Below, in pieces: positions 56,796-64,000 of a stretch of DNA of 64,000 nucleotides. This DNA comes from a beta proteobacterium L13 (lineage in GTDB: Bacteria; Pseudomonadota; Gammaproteobacteria; Burkholderiales; Chromobacteriaceae). Numbering within the stretch: the first letter of the stretch is position 1; every line of letters begins with the position of its first letter. Made by a program: the position numbers and the translations under genes. Under the pieces are notes generated by a model. The model was not told the origin of the DNA and did not search any database. It was given only the letters and a program-made list of their open reading frames with translations. The DNA lies in assembly GCA_000335715.1 (NCBI GenBank), contig AMYZ01000004.1, positions 1-64,000 on the forward strand, read 5' to 3'.

Positions 56796-58079
56796 ATGCT
56801 GGAACACGAATCTACCCTCACATTTGACCGCCTGGTCGCCGCCATACAAGGCCCCACCGGCTGGATGGAGCTGCTGGTGGCTGCCGTGGGTATCGTGCTG
56901 GCTTTATGGCTGTCGCGTCGTATCCACCGCCGCTACTTTGCGGCCAACCCGGCAGACTGGGGTTTCGGCAAATACCTGATGTACCGCCTGGTGTTGCCAC
57001 TGTCGGCACAGCTGTGGACACAGCTGGCGGCTGTGCTGTGGCAGCTGGCGGTAGGGGTGCGCTCCGAGCTGCTGGTGGTGTCGGCTACGCTGCTGTTCTG
57101 GATGTCCGTCATCCGCATCCTCACGGCCGTGGTGCGCCATGCCCTGCCGGATGGCAAGCTGGAACGCAGCACCGAGCACTTCATGGCCATGCTGCTGTGG
57201 ACCGGCTTTGCCAGCTGGGCGGTAGGGGTGGATACCGTGGTACTGGATTGGCTGGAGTCGATCAGCTTCCGCGTGGGCAAGAACGAAATCGACCTGCTGA
57301 TGATCCTGACTGCCCTGGTGTGGGTGTCGGTGATCATGGTGGGTGCGCTATGGGTGAGCAAGCTCATCGAAAAGCGCGTCATGAAGCTGTCCGACGTCGA
57401 CCTGAGCCTGCGTATCGTCTTTACCAAGCTGGCGCGTACGCTGCTGATGGTGACCGGTGTGCTGGTGGCGCTGCCCATCGTGGGCATCGACCTCACCGTG
57501 CTGTCGGTGTTTGGCGGTGCGCTGGGTGTGGGCCTGGGTTTTGGCCTGCAGAAAATTGCCAGTAACTATGTGTCCGGCTTCATTATCCTGCTGGACCGCT
57601 CCATCCGCATTGGCGACCGCCTGATGGTGGACAACCGCGTGGGCTATGTCAGCAAGATCACCAGCCGCTTTGTGGTGCTCAAAAGCGCCGACGGCTCGGA
57701 GGCGCTGGTGCCGAACGACACGCTGATTGCCAATACGGTGATCAACCAGTCGTATACCGACAAATCACTGTGGATCAGCCTGCCTATCCAGGTGGCGTAC
57801 GGCACCGACCTGCCGCATGCGCTGGCGCTGTTGTGCCAGGCCGCTAGCCACCCGCGCGTGAAAACCGACCCGGCGCCGTCTGCCTTTGTGGTGGCATTTG
57901 CCGACTCGGGCATCAATCTGGAAGTAGGGCTGTGGGTAAGCGACCCGGAAAACGGCATGCTGTCGCTGCGCTCCGAGGTCAATCTGCGCATCTGGCAGCT
58001 GTTCTGCGAACACGGCATCCAGATACCGTACCCGCAGCGCGAAGTCCGTGTCCTGAATCCGGCCGGCAGCGAAGCATAA
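56796..58079 (+). CDS. MscS-family mechanosensitive channel
   Basis: A 427-residue membrane protein. Five or so hydrophobic segments lead to the MscS pore helix region ('LTVLSVFGGALGVGLGFGLQ' then 'KIASNYVSGFIILLDRSIRI'), the beta domain ('GDRLMVDNRVGYVSKITSRF') and a cytoplasmic alpha/beta end. It opens on membrane tension to release solutes in hypo-osmotic shock. It is longer than E. coli MscS (286), being the extended YbdG/YkuT-like class. RBS and a short gap separate it from lolD. Confidence 0.9.
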   Translation: MLEHESTLTFDRLVAAIQGPTGWMELLVAAVGIVLALWLSRRIHRRYFAANPADWGFGKYLMYRLVLPLSAQLWTQLAAVLWQLAVGVRSELLVVSATLLFWMSVIRILTAVVRHALPDGKLERSTEHFMAMLLWTGFASWAVGVDTVVLDWLESISFRVGKNEIDLLMILTALVWVSVIMVGALWVSKLIEKRVMKLSDVDLSLRIVFTKLARTLLMVTGVLVALPIVGIDLTVLSVFGGALGVGLGFGLQKIASNYVSGFIILLDRSIRIGDRLMVDNRVGYVSKITSRFVVLKSADGSEALVPNDTLIANTVINQSYTDKSLWISLPIQVAYGTDLPHALALLCQAASHPRVKTDPAPSAFVVAFADSGINLEVGLWVSDPENGMLSLRSEVNLRIWQLFCEHGIQIPYPQREVRVLNPAGSEA

Positions 58080-58088
58080 GGAGGCGGG

Positions 58089-58712
58089 ATGAGCAAACAG
58101 ACCCTGGCGGTAATCGACGACGATCTGGCAGTAAGGCAGTCGCTGCTATGGCTACTGGAAACCCCCAGCCTGGTGGTGAGCGGCTTTGAAAGTGCCGAGC
58201 GTTTTTTGGCGCAGGGTAGTGCTGCGGCCAACTTCAACTGCCTGATTGTGGACCTGCGCATGTCGGGCCTGAGCGGCATCATGCTGCTGGAAAAGATGGC
58301 GCAGTGGCCGTACTGCCCGCCCGTCATCATGCTGACTGCTCACGGTGACGTACCGCACGCGGTGGCGGCATTCAAGCTGGGCGTGGCGGATTTTCTGGAA
58401 AAGCCGTTTGACGACGCCCGCCTGCTGGCCCTGGTGGACGAATGCCTGGCGCGTGATGCGCAAGAGCGCGAGCGCTACCAGCGCCGCGTACGGGTAGCCG
58501 AAGCGCTGGCGACGCTGACCGAGCGCGAGCGCGAGGTGATGCAGCATATTCTGGCCGGCCTGCTGAACAAGCAGATTGCCGAGGTACTGAGCATCAGCAT
58601 GAAAACGGTAGAAGTGCACCGGGCGCGGGTGTTCGACAAGATGGGTGTGAAGTCGGCGGTAGAGCTGGCCGGGGTGATTACCGTACTGGACGAGGCAGGC
58701 AGCAAGACATGA
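58089..58712 (+). CDS. FixJ-family response regulator
   Basis: A 207-residue two-domain regulator. The receiver has acidic residues 'VIDDD' near 9-12, phospho-acceptor D55 ('CLIVDLRMSG'), and 'LEKPF' with the conserved Lys near 105. The LuxR-type HTH is 'LTEREREVMQHILAGLLNKQ' and 'IAEVLSISMKTVEVHRARVF'. FixJ/TodT-like. No cognate kinase is adjacent, though a hybrid kinase lies 1.3 kb downstream. It overlaps nudB by 4 bases. Confidence 0.9.
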   Translation: MSKQTLAVIDDDLAVRQSLLWLLETPSLVVSGFESAERFLAQGSAAANFNCLIVDLRMSGLSGIMLLEKMAQWPYCPPVIMLTAHGDVPHAVAAFKLGVADFLEKPFDDARLLALVDECLARDAQERERYQRRVRVAEALATLTEREREVMQHILAGLLNKQIAEVLSISMKTVEVHRARVFDKMGVKSAVELAGVITVLDEAGSKT

Positions 58713-59155
58713 AGCCAAACAAGCAGCCGGTTTCCGTGCTGGTCGTAATTCACACCGCCGATCTGCAAGTGTTGTTGATAGAGCGTGCCGACAAGCCGGG
58801 CTACTGGCAATCGGTTACCGGTAGCCGAGAGGGCGACGAGGCGGTGGCGGATACCGCCCGCCGCGAAGTGGAAGAAGAAACCGGTTTTGCTGCCATTGCC
58901 GGGCAGTGGCACGACTGGCAGCAGCAGAATGTTTATGAAATCTACCCGCACTGGCGCCATCGTTATGCCCCCGGCGTGACCCACAATACCGAACACGTGT
59001 TCAGCCTGCAGCTGGCCGATACCCTGCGGCCAACCCTGGCACCGGGCGAGCATCTGGCCTGGCAGTGGCTGCCATGGCAGCAGGCGGCCGAGCTAGTGTT
59101 TTCCCCTTCCAATGCGGCGGCCATTCGGGCGCTAGCACAGCGTTTTTTGCCTTAA
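58709..59155 (+). CDS. nudB: NudB, dihydroneopterin triphosphate diphosphatase
   Basis: A 148-residue Nudix hydrolase that removes diphosphate from dihydroneopterin triphosphate in folate synthesis. The Nudix box 'GSREGDEAVADTARREVEEE' followed by TGF is complete. 'KPGYWQSVTGS', 'YEIYPHWRHRYAPGVTHNTE' and 'EHLAWQWLPWQQA' are NudB-specific. It is translationally coupled to the FixJ-like regulator upstream, a pairing that may be incidental. Confidence 0.92.
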   Translation: MKPNKQPVSVLVVIHTADLQVLLIERADKPGYWQSVTGSREGDEAVADTARREVEEETGFAAIAGQWHDWQQQNVYEIYPHWRHRYAPGVTHNTEHVFSLQLADTLRPTLAPGEHLAWQWLPWQQAAELVFSPSNAAAIRALAQRFLP

Positions 59156-59243
59156 TCTACATATTTCCCTTATGTATCCTTGCGCCATTTTGTAGCAGAT
59201 ACCATCATGTGTAGTGTCGGTGGGATAAAAGCAAGGGGGTGAT

Positions 59244-59957
59244 ATGACTATGGACTTTTCCAGGCTAAAAATACTGGTGGTGGACGACCAGATGCTGGTG
59301 CGCTCTTTGCTGACCCAGTCACTCAAAGCCATGGGTGTCCAGCCTGACAATATTTACCAGGCAGTGGATGGCGCCACGGCCAAGCGCGCGCTGGATGGCA
59401 AACCTGTCGATATCGTGCTGTGCGACCTGCAGATGGAGCCGATGAACGGCATGGATTTGCTGAAGGAAATCCGCTGCGGGCGCACGATGAACCCACCCAA
59501 TATGCCGTTTGTTTTCCTGTCAGGCCACGCCGAAAAACACAATATCGTGCTGGCTGCCCAGCTGCACGCCGACGGTTTTGTCATCAAGCCACCCAAACCG
59601 GCCGAGCTGGAAAAAAACATCAGCGCGGCCATGGCGCGCGCCCGCCCCGAGCCGGATCCCTTTGCCTACTACGCTATTGCCACCGGTTCGGCCCACGACA
59701 AGTTTGTCTTTGGCGAGCAGCTGCAGGCGGCTGCCCGCAAAATGGATGAAGATGGCCACCCGGTAGAGACGATTGCTTTGAAAGAGGTGAAAGCAGGCCG
59801 CATTCTGGGCGAGGATTTGTACAACAAAACCGGCCAGTTGCTGCTACAGCGTGGCAGCGAGTTGACCATTACCCAGCTGCGCGTACTGGTGAACTACCCC
59901 GACCGCTTTGGTGTTCAGAAAGTGGTGTTGCGCAAGGACGATCCTGTCGAGGCCTGA
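59244..59957 (+). CDS. CheY-like response regulator with C-terminal domain
   Basis: A 237-residue protein. The receiver spans residues about 8-125 with D14/D15, phospho-acceptor D61 ('VLCDLQMEPMNG') and K-containing 'FVIKPPKPAEL'. The C-terminal 100 residues ('FGEQLQAAARKMDEDGHPVE', 'LKEVKAGRILGEDLYNKTGQ') resemble the N-terminal segment of HD-GYP-type regulators without the HD-GYP domain itself. It lies 25 bases upstream of a hybrid sensor kinase and is probably its partner. It lacks a DNA-binding HTH, so it acts by protein contact. Confidence 0.82.
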   Translation: MTMDFSRLKILVVDDQMLVRSLLTQSLKAMGVQPDNIYQAVDGATAKRALDGKPVDIVLCDLQMEPMNGMDLLKEIRCGRTMNPPNMPFVFLSGHAEKHNIVLAAQLHADGFVIKPPKPAELEKNISAAMARARPEPDPFAYYAIATGSAHDKFVFGEQLQAAARKMDEDGHPVETIALKEVKAGRILGEDLYNKTGQLLLQRGSELTITQLRVLVNYPDRFGVQKVVLRKDDPVEA

Positions 59958-59982
59958 GTAGTTCACCGCACGCGGAGGGGGT

Positions 59983-62900
59983 ATGAAAGAAACATCGCGC
60001 AACGCCGGGCCAACCTCTGATATCGGGCGTGCGGCAATCTTCATCGTCCTGCTGCTGGGGGCTATCCAGCTGGTGGCGTCGGCGCTGCTGATCCGTTCGG
60101 GCTATCTGGGCTATATGCGGGCGGTGGAGCACGAAGAGCTCAACCAGGCCAGCCAGCAGTTGTTCCTGGCAGCCCAGGCGTTCAGCAGGGAAAACGACCA
60201 CACGCTGGCACTGTTGTCTGCCGCCAAGCCACCCAGCCGGGCCGGCCGGGCTGCGTTGTTGCCGCTGCGTGAACAGGCAGACGAGGCGCTGCGCCGCGCG
60301 TTGGCCATGCCCCGCCAGGATGATAGCAGTGCAGACCTGCACGCCGAGATTGTGACCAAGCACAAGCATTTGCTTGGCCGGCGCATGGATATCGACCGCA
60401 TCCTGCAGCGCCACCCCTATCAGATGGACGAGAACGCCAGCTTTGGCTGGCGGCTGTCCATGGCTTCGGTGTTCAGCTCCATTGATAAAGCCCTGCGCCA
60501 GGATACCTACGATCTGGGTGATGAGGCCGACCCCCGGCTGAACCGCATCGCCGAGGTGAAGTTCGATATCTGGAGCTTGAGCCAGGTGCTGGGTGACGAA
60601 GCCCACGCGCTGAATTTGCGTGCCGAGTTCAAGCGCCGTCTGAACTCCTCTGACGAGTACCAGCTCACGCGCAACCGCGAGCGCGCCTTGTTGATCGTAG
60701 ACCGTCTGCGCGACAGCATCCGTTTTCTGGGTCAGCCAGACCTGCAAGACCGCTTGCGCCACCTCAATAGTGCCATCCTTACCCTGAACCGGCAGACCGA
60801 CCAACAGCTGCAACAGCTAGATGGCAAGAACCGCCCCTTGCCAGGCAAGGATAGCCACCGCCAGGCATGGACGACACTTAGCCAGCAGCTGGATGACTTT
60901 TTCCTGGCGCTAACCCAGCACACGCGGGACAAGGTTAACAACTATCTGGACCAGTACCTTGCCGACCTGGCCTTGAAAATCCTGTTTACCTTGCTGGTGA
61001 TGTGCCTTTACATCTACCTGCTGCGCCGCATGCGTACGCACATCCTGTACCCGCTGCAGCGCCTGCAGCACCTGCTGGATGCGGCGGCGGATGCCATTCT
61101 GACGGTAGACGACGAGCGCAAGGTGGTGGTGGCCAACCATGGTGCCGAGCGCATGTTTGGCCGTAGTAAGGAGAACCTGAGCAATCTGCCGATTGGCGAG
61201 CTGCTGATCATCGACTCGCAAGACAGCGACTGGATGGAAAGCAGCGACGGACTGGACCGCTCCCTGCCCGGGCGTGGCATGTGTGCCGATGGTCGCATTT
61301 TCTACGCCGGGGTATCCATCAGTGCCCTGAAAGACAAAGCGCGCGGGCGAGATCACTACCTGCTGATCGTACGTGATGAGCAAGAGCGGCGCGTGGCGGA
61401 GAAATCGCTGGCCAAGAGCCTGCAGTTACTGTCCGGCATTCACCGTGTGGAAGGCCTGCTGTTTGCCCGCAGCCCGCGCCACGCGGTGTACCACGAGATA
61501 CTGCAGATCTTGCTGGATTACTTCGGGCTGGATGCCGGGCTGATTCTGGCGCTGGAGGCAGGGCGTGACAAAACCTCGTCGTTCCATGTGCAGGCCAGCC
61601 TGGGTGCTAACCCCTTGCCCGACTGGGTGGAAGATTTCCGTCGCAAACCATTCGTACAGGCCCTGCAGCTGGGGGCACAGCAAAAAATCGTGCGGGAAGA
61701 GGGCTGGCTATATCTGCCTGTAGAAGTGGACGCCCGCACGGTGATGGTGGCCGGCCTGCAGGACTGCCGTCTGAGCGAGGAGCAATACGAGGCGCTGCAG
61801 CCGATGCTGGGCACATGCGGCAGTATTGTGAGTTTTTATGCCGAAGAAGACCGCCGGCGCAATTCCGAGCGCCACCTGCGTGAAGTGTTGCAGCAGGAAG
61901 AGGCCATCTATAGCGCATCCCCTGTTGGTCTGCTGCGGCTGAATCGTGATTACGCCATTGTGCGCGCCAACCGTACTGCCGAAACCCTGTTTGGTGCCGG
62001 GCAAGATGGCTTGCAGGGTTTGAACCTGCAAGAAGTCCTGGCGACCGAGCTGGAATGGCATGCGCTATCCCGCCAGCTGGAGCATGCCCGCCAGCACGAT
62101 TGCCAGCTGAGTACCGAAATAGAATGCGTGCGGGTGGGCGGGCAGCCGGTATGGGTAATGTTTACCGGGCAGCTGCTTTTCCCCGGCATGGTCGAGCAAG
62201 ACATGATTCTGGCCTGCATGGACGTGTCCGATCGCCGCGCTGCCGAAGAAGGCCTGCTGCATGCCCGTGACGAAGCCGCCGAAGCCCGTAGCCAGCTGGT
62301 GGTGGCCATCGAGTCGCTTGAAGAAGCGTTTGCCTTTTTTGATGTGCACGACAAGCTGGTGTTGTGTAACCGGCAGTTTGCCGAGCTGGCCGGTGTGGGC
62401 TTTACCCCCGAGCAGCTGCGTGGCCGTACCTTCGAATCCATTGTGAGAGCCGCACTGGAAGAAGGCGAGCACCCCGAGGTGGGCATGGATAACGCCAGCT
62501 GGGTGGCCGAGCGCGTGCGCCGGCACGCCAGCGGCAGTGCCTCGTTCCAGCTGCAGGTAGGCGATCGCTGGTTCCAGGTCAGCGACCACGCCACGCCTGG
62601 CGGTGGCTCGGTGTGCATTCACGCCGATATCACCAGCCTGAAGATGCAGGAAGGTGACTTGCTGCTGGCGCGAGACCTGGCCGAGCAGGCCAACCGTGCC
62701 AAGAGCGGCTTCCTGGCCGCCATGAGTCATGAGATCCGCACCCCCATGAACGGTGTGCTGGGCATGCTGGAGCTACTGGCGCTGACCCGGCTGGAGGCCG
62801 AGCAGCGCGAATCGGTGGAAACCATCCAGGAGTCGGCCCGCACCTTGCTGCGCCTGATCGATGACATTCTGGATTTTTCCAAGATCGAGGCCGGCAAGCT

Positions 62901-64000
62901 GGACATCACGCCAGAAGCGGCGTCTATTGCCGACATCATGCACAAGGTACATCAGCTGTACGAAGAGATGGCCGTGCGCAAGAACCTGCAGTTCCATCTG
63001 GAGGTCGACCCGCAGATTGCCCCGGCCGTACAGGTCGACCCGTTACGCCTGCGCCAGATATTGCAGAACTTCTGCAGTAATGCGCTGAAATTTACGGCAG
63101 ATGGCACGGTGACGTTGCGCGTCCGCTGCCTGGAAAGCAGCCCGGACCAGCAAAAGCTGCGCTTCGAGGTGCAGGACACGGGTATCGGTATTTCCCGCGA
63201 GAACCTCGGCCGCCTGTTCGAGCCCTTTACCCAGGCCGAAAGCTCTACCGCCCGCCGCTTTGGTGGTACCGGGCTGGGGCTGACCATTTGCCGCCGCCTG
63301 GCCATGCTGATGGGGGGCGAAGTGGCGATGGAAAGCCAGGAAGGGGTCGGCACCACGGCATCGCTGGAAATGATCATGCCGCTGGGCGAAGTGGGGGATA
63401 TCCGTACCGCGCCGGTAGAGATCAGCGCCGAGGACGTGCTGGAAAGCAAAGCCGAAGTGGCGGCCAACCTGTTGCCGGTACTGTTTGTGGAAGACAACCC
63501 CACCAACCGCAAACTCACGCTGAAACAGTTCGAGCTGCTGGGTTACCCGGTGGATTCGGCGGAAAACGGCGTAGAGGCAGTAACCAAGTGGCAAAAAGGC
63601 GAGTACTCGCTGATTCTGACTGACTGCCACATGCCGGAAATGGACGGTTACGAGCTGGCGCGCACCATACGCTACTACGAAGGCATCGTGTTCGACTCGC
63701 GCCATATCCCCATCATTGCGTGTACCGCCAACGCCTCGCATGAAGAACTGGAAAAAACCAGCGCTGCCGGCATGGACGACTTCATGACCAAGCCCTTGAG
63801 CCTGGGTACGCTCAAAGCCATGCTGGAAAAATGGATCACAGAAGCGAATGACGAAGCCATCAAGGAAAGCGAACAGCGCAAGCTGCCGCAGGTGGAAGAA
63901 AACCAGGCCGATAGCGTGAGCTTTGCCATGGCCATGCCGATAGACCGCAGCGTGCTGGAGGTGTACAGCTCGGGCGACTGGATGATGGAACGCGCCATTC
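59983..64000 (+). CDS. Hybrid sensor histidine kinase, truncated by window end
   Basis: An open frame from ATG at 59983 (GGAGGGG upstream) to the window edge, 1339 codons so far without a stop. It has an N-terminal membrane helix (about 17-38), a periplasmic or sensor region, a second helix near 327-348 ('KILFTLLVMCLYIYLL'), a PAS domain near 365, a GAF-like region near 480-620, two more PAS-like regions (about 640-880), a HisKA with H916 ('AAMSHEIRTPMNG'), a HATPase_c ('DTGIGISRENLG', 'RRFGGTGLGLTICRRL') and a receiver with D1214 ('LILTDCHMPEMDG'). An Hpt domain probably follows. Its input signal cannot be told. Confidence 0.9.
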   Translation, partial: MKETSRNAGPTSDIGRAAIFIVLLLGAIQLVASALLIRSGYLGYMRAVEHEELNQASQQLFLAAQAFSRENDHTLALLSAAKPPSRAGRAALLPLREQADEALRRALAMPRQDDSSADLHAEIVTKHKHLLGRRMDIDRILQRHPYQMDENASFGWRLSMASVFSSIDKALRQDTYDLGDEADPRLNRIAEVKFDIWSLSQVLGDEAHALNLRAEFKRRLNSSDEYQLTRNRERALLIVDRLRDSIRFLGQPDLQDRLRHLNSAILTLNRQTDQQLQQLDGKNRPLPGKDSHRQAWTTLSQQLDDFFLALTQHTRDKVNNYLDQYLADLALKILFTLLVMCLYIYLLRRMRTHILYPLQRLQHLLDAAADAILTVDDERKVVVANHGAERMFGRSKENLSNLPIGELLIIDSQDSDWMESSDGLDRSLPGRGMCADGRIFYAGVSISALKDKARGRDHYLLIVRDEQERRVAEKSLAKSLQLLSGIHRVEGLLFARSPRHAVYHEILQILLDYFGLDAGLILALEAGRDKTSSFHVQASLGANPLPDWVEDFRRKPFVQALQLGAQQKIVREEGWLYLPVEVDARTVMVAGLQDCRLSEEQYEALQPMLGTCGSIVSFYAEEDRRRNSERHLREVLQQEEAIYSASPVGLLRLNRDYAIVRANRTAETLFGAGQDGLQGLNLQEVLATELEWHALSRQLEHARQHDCQLSTEIECVRVGGQPVWVMFTGQLLFPGMVEQDMILACMDVSDRRAAEEGLLHARDEAAEARSQLVVAIESLEEAFAFFDVHDKLVLCNRQFAELAGVGFTPEQLRGRTFESIVRAALEEGEHPEVGMDNASWVAERVRRHASGSASFQLQVGDRWFQVSDHATPGGGSVCIHADITSLKMQEGDLLLARDLAEQANRAKSGFLAAMSHEIRTPMNGVLGMLELLALTRLEAEQRESVETIQESARTLLRLIDDILDFSKIEAGKLDITPEAASIADIMHKVHQLYEEMAVRKNLQFHLEVDPQIAPAVQVDPLRLRQILQNFCSNALKFTADGTVTLRVRCLESSPDQQKLRFEVQDTGIGISRENLGRLFEPFTQAESSTARRFGGTGLGLTICRRLAMLMGGEVAMESQEGVGTTASLEMIMPLGEVGDIRTAPVEISAEDVLESKAEVAANLLPVLFVEDNPTNRKLTLKQFELLGYPVDSAENGVEAVTKWQKGEYSLILTDCHMPEMDGYELARTIRYYEGIVFDSRHIPIIACTANASHEELEKTSAAGMDDFMTKPLSLGTLKAMLEKWITEANDEAIKESEQRKLPQVEENQADSVSFAMAMPIDRSVLEVYSSGDWMMERAI

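Overview
The window (64 kb, GC-rich, roughly 60-65 percent) is a chromosomal segment of a Gram-negative betaproteobacterium carrying one complete transposable prophage. LolC/LolD, UbiB, NudB, the Mu-like phage content and the general protein style point to the Neisseriales/Chromobacteriaceae (a Vogesella- or Chromobacterium-like organism). That placement is inference from memory, not from a search. A 10-base word, GTTGGCCGCA, recurs on both strands at roughly 18 copies in the 25 kb of host DNA (hand count) and forms inverted-repeat hairpins between genes. It behaves like a DNA-uptake-sequence-type motif.

Left host part (1-11,611): a repeat-rich intergenic region (1-888); a periplasmic solute-binding-like protein; tRNA-Glu and tRNA-Ala on the minus strand with a near-perfect promoter; the squalene operon hpnC-hpnD-hpnE followed by a YciK-type short-chain dehydrogenase that lacks the usual catalytic Ser/Tyr, and a lipoprotein; radA; an ECF-like sigma factor overlapping a 58-residue zinc-type anti-sigma candidate; and an iron-regulated pair (a DUF2325 protein and a TonB-dependent catecholate-type siderophore receptor) divergent around Fur-box-like sequence.

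Prophage (11,612-50,358, 38.7 kb): bounded by a 6-bp direct repeat GCGTGG with TG...CA ends and inverted terminal transposase-site-like repeats. It is a BcepMu-type mosaic. Mu-like head genes (gp25-gp38 equivalents) and a P2-like contractile tail (sheath, tube, E/E' frameshift chaperone, tape measure, U, X, D, V, W, J, I, fibre) run leftward as one late operon. Lysis genes (amidase, holin, Rz with nested Rz1) stand at the head of that operon. The rightward early operon holds a Tn552-like DD35E transposase, its AAA+ partner, GemA and a Mor activator. A repressor and four leftward lysogeny genes lie between the two operons. Cargo includes a candidate RexAB/Kiwa-like two-gene exclusion module (38,053-39,637), a DUF4145 gene and a small membrane protein inserted on the opposite strand inside the tail operon, an HNH nuclease, and an adenine methylase.

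Right host part (50,365-64,000): an EF-hand-like repeat protein, ubiB, an exported NlpC/P60 peptidase with a lysine-rich tail, a small conserved protein with lolC-lolD, an MscS-type channel, a FixJ-like regulator, nudB, a second response regulator, and a large hybrid sensor kinase that runs off the window end.
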